A stretch of 64,000 nucleotides of DNA from JAFLCL01 sp039809495 (GCA_039809495.1 JBDHVC010000012.1:1-64000), one strand, 5' to 3'. Shown: positions 41,775-49,236, counted from the first letter of the stretch. Notes: generated by a model not told the origin, from the letters alone. Translations and numbers: made by a program.

Positions 41775-42218
41775 GGCGGCCCGATCGCACGGCGAGGCGA
41801 CGACCAGAGAGGCGCCGCCCTCGAGCGCGCTCAGCTCGACCCGGCCCTCGCGGTGGGGGCGGAGCACGATGGAGAGGGCGAGCGTGAAGAGGATCAAGAG
41901 GATGACGAGCGCGATCGCGAGCCCGAAGCGCCCGCCGCGCTCTGGCGCGAGGAGCGGCTCGCGCGGCGCCGCCGGCTCGGACGAGGGGCGGTTGGCCTCG
42001 TCGAAGCGACGCAGGACGTCGTCCACGGCGAGGCCGACGGCCTTCGCGTAGGACTTCACGAAGCCGCGGACGAAGACCTCGCCCGGCAGGGCGTCCATCC
42101 GGTCCTCCTCGAGGAGCTGGAGCGAGCGCAGCGGGATCCTCGTGACCTGCGCGAGCTCCTCGAGCGTGAGCCGCCGAAGCTCCCGCTCACTCCGAAGAAA
42201 TCGCCCGATCGACTCCAT
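41772..42218 (-). CDS. rodZ: Short RodZ-like protein with HTH and one transmembrane segment
   Basis: 148 residues. The N-terminal helix-turn-helix matches the RodZ HTH_25 class (GRFLRSERELRRLTLEELAQVTRIPLRSLQLLEEDR is the pattern, residues 5-40), with GEVFVRGFVKSYAKAVGL, then a Pro-rich linker, one transmembrane segment (about 97-118) and only about 30 periplasmic residues. RodZ of E. coli is 337 residues with a large periplasmic DUF4115 domain, absent here. GGAGGAAG lies 3 nt upstream of the ATG. It follows the PilW/PilF-like gene (44 bp), the arrangement seen in many proteobacteria (pilF-rodZ). It would link the MreB cytoskeleton to the membrane. Confidence 0.85.
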   Translation of the reverse strand: MESIGRFLRSERELRRLTLEELAQVTRIPLRSLQLLEEDRMDALPGEVFVRGFVKSYAKAVGLAVDDVLRRFDEANRPSSEPAAPREPLLAPERGGRFGLAIALVILLILFTLALSIVLRPHREGRVELSALEGGASLVVASPCDRAA

Positions 42219-42262
42219 GCTTCCTCCGCTCGGTGCGAGCGCGACCCTCGGGAGGGTGTCGC

Positions 42263-43168
42263 TCACGATCCGCTCGAGAGAAGCCCGGCGCACGAGCGCC
42301 CGGCCTCCGTGTTGGCGTCCAGCTCGACGCACCGCTCGAAGTCCTCGACGGCCTCCTCGCGGCGCCCGAGCCGAGCGCGGGTCTCTCCTCGCAGAAGCCA
42401 AGCATCCTGAAGCGCGCGGCACTCGGGGCGGTCGACCTCGAGCGCGTGGGTGAGGGCGGCCTCGGCCTGCTCGAAGCCGCTCGCCTCACCGTCGGGCTCG
42501 CCGTCGGCGGCCCGCTGACCGAGCGCGATGAAGAGCGCCCCGAGCCGGTACCATCCCGCGCAGAATTGCGGCTGCAGCCGAACGGCCTGGTTCAGCGCGT
42601 CGCGAGCGTCGGCGTAGCGGCGCAGCTCGGTGAGCGCCCAGCCGAGGTTGCCCCAGGCGAGGTGGGGGGTCCGGTTCATCAGGTCGGAGGTCGAGGCCCG
42701 CAGCGCCTCGACGGCGTCCTCGTAGCGGTGTGCGTTGATGTAGAGGACACCGAGGGTGTTGTAGGCGTCCGGCGTGAGCGCCGGGAGGCCCGAGGGGCCC
42801 AGGCGCTGGTTGATGGCGATCGCCTCACGCAGATGACGCTCCGCGTCATCGCGCTCCCCCCGCAGCATGTGGAGGGTGCCGAGGACCATGTGCGCCTCGA
42901 CGTTCTCCGGATCGAGGCGGACGGCCTCGCGCAGATGTTGGAACGCGCCCGCGATGTTCTGCTCGCCGAAGAGGCCCACGCCGAGGTCGTACTCCGCCCG
43001 CGAGCGGCGCAGGTCTTCGTCGCTCGGGCCGCCGCCACAGCCCAAGAGCCCCAGCAGCGCGAGGCCGAGGAGGATCGCGCGCGCCGAGCACGCCGCCGAC
43101 CACGAGCGCGCGGCCCTCGGCCGGCGCGGCGCCGGGCTCGGTGGAGCAAACGTGATCCGGGGCCTCAT
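42263..43168 (-). CDS. TPR lipoprotein, PilW/PilF-like
   Basis: 301 residues. The Arg-rich N-terminus precedes a hydrophobic stretch with lipobox LLGC (about residue 44), then at least five TPR units (GVGLFGEQNIAGAFQHLREAVRLDPENVEA... is one). The length, lipoprotein nature and place upstream of rodZ match PilF/PilW, the pilotin that supports PilQ secretin assembly for type IV pili. The match is by architecture and neighbourhood only. TTGACG/TACAAA lie 11 nt upstream of the ATG (strong promoter). Two cysteines occur near the C-terminus. Confidence 0.8.
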   Translation of the reverse strand: MRPRITFAPPSPAPRRPRAARSWSAACSARAILLGLALLGLLGCGGGPSDEDLRRSRAEYDLGVGLFGEQNIAGAFQHLREAVRLDPENVEAHMVLGTLHMLRGERDDAERHLREAIAINQRLGPSGLPALTPDAYNTLGVLYINAHRYEDAVEALRASTSDLMNRTPHLAWGNLGWALTELRRYADARDALNQAVRLQPQFCAGWYRLGALFIALGQRAADGEPDGEASGFEQAEAALTHALEVDRPECRALQDAWLLRGETRARLGRREEAVEDFERCVELDANTEAGRSCAGLLSSGS

Positions 43169-43179
43169 GAGCGGCGACT

Positions 43180-43208
43180 TTTGTACTTTCGCCCCGCGAG
43201 GGCGTCAA
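43180..43208 (-). promoter_or_regulatory. Sigma-70-type promoter for the pilW-like/rodZ run
   Basis: TTGACG (43203-43208) and TACAAA (43180-43185) are spaced by 17 nt on the minus strand; the -10 ends 11 nt before the ATG. Both boxes match the vegetative consensus well. Confidence 0.6.
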
Positions 43209-43268
43209 CCGCGACGGATCACCCTTGCTCCCACCCGAACCGGGAGCGCCCCCGCGCCGCGGGGGCCG

Positions 43269-43297
43269 TTGACGGCGGGTCGAGCGGCCGATAATCA
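43269..43297 (+). promoter_or_regulatory. Sigma-70-type promoter for the Crp-family gene
   Basis: TTGACG (43269-43274), 17 nt, TAATCA (43292-43297), 6 nt to the ATG at 43304. An overlapping GATAAT (43290-43295) is an alternative -10. It is back to back with the pilW-like promoter, 60 bp apart. Confidence 0.6.
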
Positions 43298-43303
43298 GGG
43301 CCC

Positions 43304-43972
43304 ATGGACGAGCTCGGCCAGGGCGACCGGCAGCGGTTGTTCGAACGTTTTGGCCGCACGTTCGCGGGCGGCGCGACGATCTACGACGAGGGCGAGCCCG
43401 CCCGGCACTGCTACCTCATCCAGCAGGGGCGGGTGCGCCTCGTCAAGCGGATCCGGGGCGCCGAGCGGAGCCTGACCGTCCTCAAGCCTGGCGATCTCTT
43501 CGGGGAGGACGCCCTGCTCGCCCGCGCCTCCCGGAGCGCCTCGGCGATCGCGCTGAGCGAGGCGCACGTGCTCGCCCTCGACCGCGAGACCTTCGGCGTG
43601 CTGCTCTCGACGAACCCCGAGGTCGCCTCGCGCCTCGTCGAGCAGCTCGTCGTCCGCCTCCGCAACGCCGAGGAGCAGGTCGAGAACGCGATGCTCCGCG
43701 ACCACCCCTCCCGGGTCGTCAACACCCTGCTCCGCCTGGCGTCCGCGCTCGAGCCGAGCGCCGAGGGCCACGTCATCGCCGTCTCGCCGCTCGAGCTCTC
43801 GAGCCGGGTCGGGCTCGACGTGGACGCCGTGAAGAAGGCGATCCAGCAGCTCCGCGACGGCGGCTACCTCCACATCGCCGACGAGCGCATCGTCATCCCC
43901 GATCTCGCCGCGATGAAGCAGCTCTACCAGCTCCTCGGCATGAAGGAGGACGTCCGGGGGGGCTTCCCCTGA
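43304..43972 (+). CDS. Crp/Fnr-family transcription regulator
   Basis: 222 residues. N-terminal cNMP-binding beta-roll (EGEPARHCYLIQQGRVRLVKRIRG, residues 29-52) with FGEDALLARASRSASAIA as the phosphate cassette including the arginine, a long dimerisation helix, and a C-terminal winged helix-turn-helix (SPLELSSRVGLDVDAVKKAIQQLRDGGYL, residues 165-193). The recognition helix lacks the usual R-E-T-V-S-R of Crp. It is divergently transcribed from the pilW-like/rodZ genes and may regulate them or itself. Effector not predictable. Its TGA starts repeat copy D. Confidence 0.87.
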   Translation: MDELGQGDRQRLFERFGRTFAGGATIYDEGEPARHCYLIQQGRVRLVKRIRGAERSLTVLKPGDLFGEDALLARASRSASAIALSEAHVLALDRETFGVLLSTNPEVASRLVEQLVVRLRNAEEQVENAMLRDHPSRVVNTLLRLASALEPSAEGHVIAVSPLELSSRVGLDVDAVKKAIQQLRDGGYLHIADERIVIPDLAAMKQLYQLLGMKEDVRGGFP

Positions 43973-44129
43973 CCGCGCGTCGCTCGACGTGATCAGCCCC
44001 AGAGAGGCACGCTCGCTCGGCGGGTGAGAGGCTCACGCCGACTCACTCGGCGTGAGGGAGGGGCCCTGGGCAGCGCCTCCGACGAGGAGAGGGCAGCAGG
44101 AACCAGGGCGACGGGTTCGTGCCGTGAGC
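43970..44129 (+). repeat. Full copy D of the four-hairpin intergenic repeat (inverted orientation)
   Basis: Begins at the crp-family stop (TGACCGCGCGTCGCTCG), H4 centre TGATCAG, H3 with perfect 10-bp arms CTCACGCCGA (44032-44041) and TCGGCGTGAG (44047-44056), H2 GGAGGGGCC...GCGCCTCC, and H1 end GGGTTCGTGCCGTGAGC. It sits between convergent genes. Confidence 0.8.
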
Positions 44130-44140
44130 CGGCGCGGGCC

Positions 44141-46147
44141 TCACCGGGTCCCCTCCGGCGTGAGCCCGCGCGCGATCCGCCACGCGATCCGCCGCTCGCG
44201 CAGGAGCGCGTTCCGGCGCGCCTGGGCCACGCTGGGCGCCGGATCACGGTCGAGCAGCTCGATCCGGGCGAGGCCGAGCGTGCCGTCGTGGAGCGAGATC
44301 CGGAGCTCGACGATCCCCTGGTGCGGCTCGCGGACCGGGACGCGTAGCTCGGTGGGGCCCTCGGGGACGCTGAAGGTGCCGAGCGCTTCGTCGTCGAGGG
44401 CCAGCTCGACCGAGACCGCGCGCCCGCGCTCGGGGCGGGCGCTCACCGCGAGGGCGAGCGCGCCCACGTAGGGGTAGCTGATCGGGACGAGCACCCGCGC
44501 GTCGCGCCCCCTCGGGAAGCGGTAGCCCCCCTGCTCGGCGTTGAAGCCGACCGCGAGCGCGCCGTGCGCCCCGACGAGATCGAGCGTGGTGAGATCGGGC
44601 TGGGCCTCGAGCGTCAACCAGCGATGGAAGAAGAGCTCCGGCATCGACGCCTGATCCCAGAGCCGCGGGTGGACCCCGTGAAGCAGGGCGAACGGGATCG
44701 ACGCCGGCCAAGCGAGCGGGTTGCCGACCGCGTCCCAGATCCCTCGCTGGATCGCGCTGCTGTCCCTCGCCCAGAGCTCGGTCGAGGGCTGCGCGACGTC
44801 GCTCCGATACCCGACCGCGACCATCATGGCGCTCGAGCTCGTGGCGATGACGCCGCTCGCGACGACGGCGGAGAGCCCGAGCGCGGGGGCGAGCCGCGGC
44901 CGCGCGCGGACGAGGGCGAGCAGCTCCGCGAAGAGCGCGGCCGTGCCGATCGCGAAGGGCACCGTCATCGCGTCGAAGCGCCGCGCGGCGAAGCCGACCG
45001 CGCCCCACCAGTCCGCGACGCACGCGTTGAGCCAGGTCGTCAGGGCGAGCACGACGAGGAGCGGGACGCCGATGCCCCGCGTCCTCGGACGCCACGCGAG
45101 CAGGACGAGCCCGGCCACGGCGAGGTAGGTGAGCGGCGCGTAGGTGAAGAGCCCGTTCGCGCTCGAGAAGAGCAGGTTCATCACGCGCGGGCTCTCGAAC
45201 CGGAGGTAGTAGTCGCCCTGGGGGACGAGGAAGAGCTCGCCGGTCGAGGACCACCACTGGTAGAGCTGGAGCCCGAAGACGAGGAAGACCGCCGCGGTGA
45301 ACGCGAAGCCCCAGCCCACGAGCGGCGCGAGGCGACGCCAGCGGCTCGAGGCCGAGGCGGCGCGCTCGGGCGCGCTCGAGGGGCGGATCGCGTCGCGCGC
45401 GCGCTCGAGGAAGAGCGAGAGCGGGAGGACGACGAGCACGGCGTTCTGCGGCCGCGCGAGCATCGCGAGCCCGAGCGCGATCCCCATCCCCACCCACGCG
45501 CGTCCTCGCACCGGTGGCGGCTCACCGCGCGGCGCCGCCGTGAAGCGCTCACGCTCGCGCAGCCACGCCCAGACGGCGAGCCCGCCGAGCGCCCCGGACG
45601 CGGCGTGCCCGTACGAGAGCAGGATGACGACGTAGTAGACGATCGGTCCGCCGAGGACGGCCGCCGCGCTCGCGAGCGCCGCCACGCCGTCGCTCGAGAC
45701 CCGCCGGGCCGACAGGAACGCGAGCCAGAGCAGGAGCAGCCCCGCGACGACCGAGCCGCGGACGGCGCGCTCGGCGAGCGGCCCGAGGCAGCCGTTCGCG
45801 TTGATCGGGTTCGGATCGTCGAGCGCCTCGTTTTGCGTGAGCACGTCGAAGGCGAGGATCGGGACGAAGAAGAGCGCGGCGCCGGGCGACCACTGGTTCA
45901 TCGCGAGCCCGTGGGGCATCGAGGCCATGCCCCAGGGGTCGGTGCACGTCTGGTAGTCGTTGCCGAAGTCGACGTCGTGATCGAAGACGATCGAGCGCGC
46001 CCAGAGGTAGGTGTAGTAGCCGTCGCCATGCACCGACGCGGACTGCGGGTTCATCGCGGCGAGCAGGACGAGCACGAGCGCCGAGAGCAGCGTGACGAGC
46101 GCGCCCGCCCGCGTGATCGCGCGCCCCTCGATCGTCGGCAGCGTCAC
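44141..46147 (-). CDS. Polytopic membrane protein, GT-C glycosyltransferase-like
   Basis: 668 residues from a GTG. About ten transmembrane segments; the first is near residues 14-32. An early DGDGYY-like loop (HGDGYYTYLWARSIVFDHDVDFGNDY, residues 40-65) and the D-H-D-V-D residues are typical of dolichol-phosphate-sugar-dependent GT-C enzymes, where acidic residues in the first loop bind the sugar donor. The C-terminal about 150 residues are extracytoplasmic and beta-rich. It likely adds a sugar to a lipid or protein on the periplasmic side. Its start lies at the edge of repeat copy E. Substrate unknown. Confidence 0.72.
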   Translation of the reverse strand: MTLPTIEGRAITRAGALVTLLSALVLVLLAAMNPQSASVHGDGYYTYLWARSIVFDHDVDFGNDYQTCTDPWGMASMPHGLAMNQWSPGAALFFVPILAFDVLTQNEALDDPNPINANGCLGPLAERAVRGSVVAGLLLLWLAFLSARRVSSDGVAALASAAAVLGGPIVYYVVILLSYGHAASGALGGLAVWAWLRERERFTAAPRGEPPPVRGRAWVGMGIALGLAMLARPQNAVLVVLPLSLFLERARDAIRPSSAPERAASASSRWRRLAPLVGWGFAFTAAVFLVFGLQLYQWWSSTGELFLVPQGDYYLRFESPRVMNLLFSSANGLFTYAPLTYLAVAGLVLLAWRPRTRGIGVPLLVVLALTTWLNACVADWWGAVGFAARRFDAMTVPFAIGTAALFAELLALVRARPRLAPALGLSAVVASGVIATSSSAMMVAVGYRSDVAQPSTELWARDSSAIQRGIWDAVGNPLAWPASIPFALLHGVHPRLWDQASMPELFFHRWLTLEAQPDLTTLDLVGAHGALAVGFNAEQGGYRFPRGRDARVLVPISYPYVGALALAVSARPERGRAVSVELALDDEALGTFSVPEGPTELRVPVREPHQGIVELRISLHDGTLGLARIELLDRDPAPSVAQARRNALLRERRIAWRIARGLTPEGTR

Positions 46148-46152
46148 CGTCG

Positions 46153-46313
46153 GCTCACAGCACGAGTCAGTTGCCCTGATCCGTGCTGTCCTTCCTGGTC
46201 GGAGGGGCTGCCCCCAGCCCCTCCCGCACGCCGAGTGAATCGGCGTGAGCCTCCCTCCCGCCGAGCCAGCGCGCCTCTCTCGGGCGGATCACGTCGAGTG
46301 AGGCGCGCCGTCA
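46153..46313 (-). repeat. Full copy E of the four-hairpin intergenic repeat
   Basis: H1 CACAGCACGAGTCAG...CTGATCCGTGCTG (imperfect), H2 GGAGGGGCTG CCCC CAGCCCCTCC (46201-46224, perfect 10-bp arms), H3 CACGCCGA/TCGGCGTG, H4 CGCGCCTCTCTCGGGCG-GATCA-CGTCGAGTGAGGCGCG. The terminal TCA (46311-46313) is the stop codon of the next minus-strand gene. It lies between two co-directional genes. Confidence 0.8.
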
Positions 46314-47441
46314 CTCGAAGCTCACCTCGGCGAGCCCTCCGCCGAGCTGGTGCCAGCTCCGGACGAGGACCCGGACCCGCTCGACGTCGTCGACGCCGAC
46401 CTCGTGCCGAACGGGCGTCGGGCTCGTGGAGAAGGGCATGGTCCCCTCGATGCTGCGCGCGAGCTGGCCCCCGGACCAGACCTCGATCGTGTAGTCGCGC
46501 GTCGCGCGATCGTGGTGCGGCTGGTTGATGGAGTCGAGGAGCGAGATCGCGTCGATGCGCCGCTTGGGGTCGACGTTGATCTCGACCCAGCCGCTCGTCC
46601 GATCCGGCAAGAGCCACTCGGTGCTCGGCTGGCCATCGAGCACGTTCTCGGGCCCATACTGCGCGTCGTTCGCGAAATAAGCGGAGGCCGTGGCGAACGT
46701 GCCGCTCGGCTTGCGCAGGCCGAAGAAGGCGCCGAGGGCGCCCGCGACGATCACGAAGGCGAGGAGCCCGAGCCGGTTGCGGCGCTTGGTGCGCACCTGC
46801 GTCACGGTGAGCGCGCTCGGCTGCACCTCGCGATCGATCGCGGCGCGCGCCGCGAGGATCCGATGGAAGTCCGCCGCGTGCTCGGTCGTGACGAGCGCGT
46901 CGAGCCGCGGCACCACGCGCGAGCGCGTCGAGGTGAGGACGCTCGCGATCGCCCCGAGCTCCCGGGCGCCCACGCCGCGCGCCTCGAGCACGCGACGCCA
47001 CGTCGGCGACGCCGGGGCCGACGACGGCTCGGGCGCCTCGACGGCCTCGGGCCGCCCCGCGCTCGTCGGCGTCGCCTCGTCGCTCGCCGGATCGGGCGTC
47101 GGCGTCGCGGCCGCCTGCGCCTCTTCGCCCTCGCCGTCGCCCTCGCCCGCCTCCCCGTCGTCGCGCGGCGCGGGCGGCGCGCTCGGCGCCGGGACGCCCT
47201 GCACGGCGAGCGCCTCGAGCGCGGCGATCGCGCGCTCGAGCGCCTGCTCCGCGAGCAGGAGGGCCTCGGCCGGGTGGCCGTTGTCGAAGAGCGACTCGGC
47301 CGCGTCCGCCTTCTGCCGGCTCAGGGTGAGCGCGTCGGCGACGCCGCCGCGGACGCTCTCCGAGGTGGTCTCGGCCGTGCGCTGGGCGCGCGCGAGCGTG
47401 AACGACTCGACAAACCGCTCGGACCAAGAGAGTTGGGGCAC
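46311..47441 (-). CDS. Membrane protein with C-terminal discoidin (F5/8 type C)-like domain
   Basis: 376 residues from a GTG with GAGGAG 3 nt upstream. Residues about 1-75 are helical and repeat-like (QKADAAESLFDNGHPAEALLLAEQALERAI), then an acidic Ala/Pro/Glu linker (80-145), a helical part (150-215), one transmembrane segment (about 224-243), and a C-terminal domain (about 250-376) with YFANDAQYGPENVLDGQPSTEWL and RRIDAISLLDSIN, a classic start of a discoidin-like carbohydrate-binding jelly roll. It is probably anchored with the discoidin domain outside. Function unknown. Confidence 0.75.
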   Translation of the reverse strand: MPQLSWSERFVESFTLARAQRTAETTSESVRGGVADALTLSRQKADAAESLFDNGHPAEALLLAEQALERAIAALEALAVQGVPAPSAPPAPRDDGEAGEGDGEGEEAQAAATPTPDPASDEATPTSAGRPEAVEAPEPSSAPASPTWRRVLEARGVGARELGAIASVLTSTRSRVVPRLDALVTTEHAADFHRILAARAAIDREVQPSALTVTQVRTKRRNRLGLLAFVIVAGALGAFFGLRKPSGTFATASAYFANDAQYGPENVLDGQPSTEWLLPDRTSGWVEINVDPKRRIDAISLLDSINQPHHDRATRDYTIEVWSGGQLARSIEGTMPFSTSPTPVRHEVGVDDVERVRVLVRSWHQLGGGLAEVSFE

Positions 47442-47520
47442 ACGCTCCTCGACGGTGGGCGCTCGGCGAGCGAGCCGAGGCCGTGCCGGACACTTAGCGC
47501 ATCCGTGAAGCCCCCGTCAC

Positions 47521-47680
47521 CTCACAGCACGGATCCGTTGCCCTGATTCGTGTTGTTCGTTCGTCGCCGGAGGGGCTGCCCAGGCCCCTCCCTCACGCCG
47601 AGTGAGTCGGCGTGAGCCTCCCACCCGCCGAGCGAGCGCGCCTCTCTGGGGCGGACCACGTCGCGCGAGGCGCGCCGTCA
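47521..47680. repeat. Full copy F of the four-hairpin intergenic repeat, between divergent genes
   Basis: H1 AGCACGGATCCG...TGATTCGTGTTG (wobble pairs), H2 GGAGGGGC...GGCCCCTCC (47569-47591), H3 perfect 10-bp arms (47592-47601/47607-47616), H4 ending GGCGCGCCGTCA. Unlike all other full copies, the terminal TCA is not the stop of a recognised gene; the element lies between two divergent starts. It may mark a lost gene. Confidence 0.75.
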
Positions 47681-47715
47681 GGACGACGCGCCTGGCACGG
47701 CGCCTGGGTTCTGTC

Positions 47716-47721
47716 TAAGTT
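47716..47721 (+). promoter_or_regulatory. -10 element (TAAGTT) for the Cys-rich lipoprotein
   Basis: TAAGTT ends 9 nt before the ATG at 47731. A TGGCAC at 47693-47698 looks like half of a sigma-54 site, but no TTGC follows at the right distance. Confidence 0.3.
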
Positions 47722-47730
47722 CGCTCGCCC

Positions 47731-48138
47731 ATGCCGCCGCTCGCTCGCCACGCCGCTCTCGCCGCCGCGCTCCTCGTGATGCTCCTCGCGGTGGGGTGCT
47801 CTCCGCGGATCGGCGACTCCTGCTCGAGCGCGATCAACTGCTCGATCAACGGCGATCGCGCCTGTGACGTCACCCAGCCCGGCGGCGCCTGCGTCGTCTT
47901 CGACTGCCAAGCCGATCAGTGCGCGGATGACGCCGCCTGCGTGCGGTTTCGTCCGGCCGAGCCCCGGCTCTCCGTGGTCGCCTGCATGCGCCGCTGCGAC
48001 TCCGACGGCGACTGCCGCGAGAGCGAGGGCTACCGCTGCGTCGACCCCTCGAGCTACGAGGACGGCCTCTTCGCGGAGGTCGTCGATCGCGACCGCGCGG
48101 ACGCGCACTTCTGCGCCGCGATCGCGACCACGCCCTGA
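47731..48138 (+). CDS. Small cysteine-rich lipoprotein
   Basis: 135 residues. Signal peptide with lipobox AVGC (about residue 24), then a domain with about a dozen cysteines (SCSSAINCSINGDRACD, CQADQCADDAAC, CMRRCDSDGDC), spaced as in disulfide-rich modules often seen repeated in myxobacterial surface proteins. No catalytic motif. Its TGA opens the palindrome shared with the convergent gene at 48185. Function unknown. Confidence 0.75.
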   Translation: MPPLARHAALAAALLVMLLAVGCSPRIGDSCSSAINCSINGDRACDVTQPGGACVVFDCQADQCADDAACVRFRPAEPRLSVVACMRRCDSDGDCRESEGYRCVDPSSYEDGLFAEVVDRDRADAHFCAAIATTP

Positions 48139-48187
48139 CGGCGCGCCTCGCTCGCCCGATCGCGTCGAGCGCGGGGCGCCGGCATCA
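48136..48187. repeat. Short copy (S8): palindrome containing both convergent stop codons
   Basis: TGACGGCGCGCCTCGCTCG, centre CGATCG, then CGTCGAGCGCGGGGCGCCGGCATCA-type right arm (split over 20 nt). TGA (48136-48138) and TCA (48185-48187) are the stop codons of the flanking convergent genes. Confidence 0.7.
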
Positions 48188-48814
48188 GAGGGACGGCCAG
48201 ATCGCGGTGAAGAAGACCCCGAGCGAGATCCCCGCGGCCATCATGCCGAGGCAGCCGCAGCCGATCGGGACGCCGATCGCCACCCCGCTGCCCTTCTTCT
48301 GGAGGAACGGCGCGGCGAGGATCGCGCTCAGGCCCCCGAAGAAGAGCGGGATCCCGAGGTAGCTCACGGAGACGCCGAGCGACTCGCTCATCGCGCCCGC
48401 GATGCCGGTGCCGACGCAGCCGAGGAAGCCGAACGCCAGCCAGATCCCCGCGATGATCAGCCCGACCTTGGTGCCCTCGGGCTCGCTCGGCGGCACCCCT
48501 CCCGAGCCTGGAGGCCCCGATGGGACCGGACCGGGCCCGCCGCCAGGCGGCTGGCCGAACCCACCGCTCCCAGGCGGCTGGCCGAACCCACCGCTCCCAG
48601 GCGGCTGCCCGAACCCACCGCTCCCAGGCGGCTGCCCGAACCCACCGCTCCCAGGCGGCTGGCCGAACCCACCGCTCCCAGGCGGCTGCCCGAACCCACC
48701 GCTCCCAGGCGGCTGCCCGAACCCACCGCTCCCGGGCGGCTGGCCGAAGCCACCGCTCCCGGGCGGCTGACCGAACCCACCGCTCCCCGGCGGCTGACCG
48801 AATCCACCTTGCAT
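48185..48814 (-). CDS. Membrane protein with ten GGFGQPPGS repeats
   Basis: 209 residues. The N-terminal half consists of ten copies of a nine-residue Gly/Pro/Gln unit (residues 3-92), likely disordered and cytoplasmic, then a Pro/Gly linker and a C-terminal part with about three or four hydrophobic segments (from about residue 115: GLIIAGIWLAFGFLGCV...). The repeat resembles the Gly/Pro-rich N-tails of DUF4190- or DUF4870-like membrane proteins. AAGGAG lies about 8 nt upstream of the ATG. The stop is inside palindrome S8. Function unknown; the repeat could phase-separate or bind partners. Confidence 0.8.
   Translation of the reverse strand: MQGGFGQPPGSGGFGQPPGSGGFGQPPGSGGFGQPPGSGGFGQPPGSGGFGQPPGSGGFGQPPGSGGFGQPPGSGGFGQPPGSGGFGQPPGGGPGPVPSGPPGSGGVPPSEPEGTKVGLIIAGIWLAFGFLGCVGTGIAGAMSESLGVSVSYLGIPLFFGGLSAILAAPFLQKKGSGVAIGVPIGCGCLGMMAAGISLGVFFTAIWPSL
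48543..48808. repeat. Ten tandem copies of a 27-bp unit
   Basis: The unit CAGGCGGCTGGCCGAACC-CACCGCTCC repeats about ten times with few substitutions (CAG to CGG, GG to CC). It encodes GGFGQPPGS on the minus strand. The period is a multiple of three, so changes in copy number keep the reading frame. Confidence 0.9.
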
Positions 48815-48891
48815 CGATCGTACTCCTTCTTCACGCGGGACCCGACCCGCGCATCCTCGAGCCGTGAGGGCCAGGATCCCGCGGATCCGCG

Positions 48892-49236
48892 CTAGCCCTC
48901 GATCCCCCAGGCTTTGCGGAGCAGGTCGAGCACGAGCTGCTCGCCCTTCCCGATCGCGTCAGCGGTGGCGACGCTGTAGACCACGTCGTAGATGAAGTCG
49001 CGCGCCTCGGCGCGGGTCACGCCGGGCAGCGCGCCCTCGATCGAGCGCTCCTCGGTGTAACGCTGGGCCGAGTCGGAGATCACGCGCCAGAGCGCCTCGG
49101 CCCCGCCGATGTCGGCGCCGACGTCTTGGATGCGCTGCTCCTCCTCGGGGGTGAAGCGGCCGTCCGCGCGGATGATCAAGCGAACGAGGGCGCCGAGCAC
49201 GAGCTTCTCGTCCTCGGTCAGATCCGACAGCGTCAT
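48892..49236 (-). CDS. TerB-like small protein (paralogue 2)
   Basis: 114 residues, all-alpha, paralogous to the protein at 30867 (identical length): M-T-L-S-D-L-T-E-D-E-K-L-V-L start, RADGRFTPEEEQRIQDVG as the TerB-like acidic loop, and a TRAEARDFIYDVV helix. Its ATG overlaps the copA stop (ATGA), so it is co-transcribed with copA. It is also preceded by TATCGT 7 nt upstream in the same GCGTTCCGGT block as the paralogue, so it may have its own promoter inside copA. Function unknown. Confidence 0.75.
   Translation of the reverse strand: MTLSDLTEDEKLVLGALVRLIIRADGRFTPEEEQRIQDVGADIGGAEALWRVISDSAQRYTEERSIEGALPGVTRAEARDFIYDVVYSVATADAIGKGEQLVLDLLRKAWGIEG

Noticed and set aside
47693..47720. Sigma-54 promoter (TGGCAC)
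   Set aside because: No TTGC(A/T) at the -12 position; the box follows GGCGC and CTGGG.
48543..48808. CRISPR-like array
   Set aside because: Ten 27-bp units without spacers; they encode GGFGQPPGS in frame.
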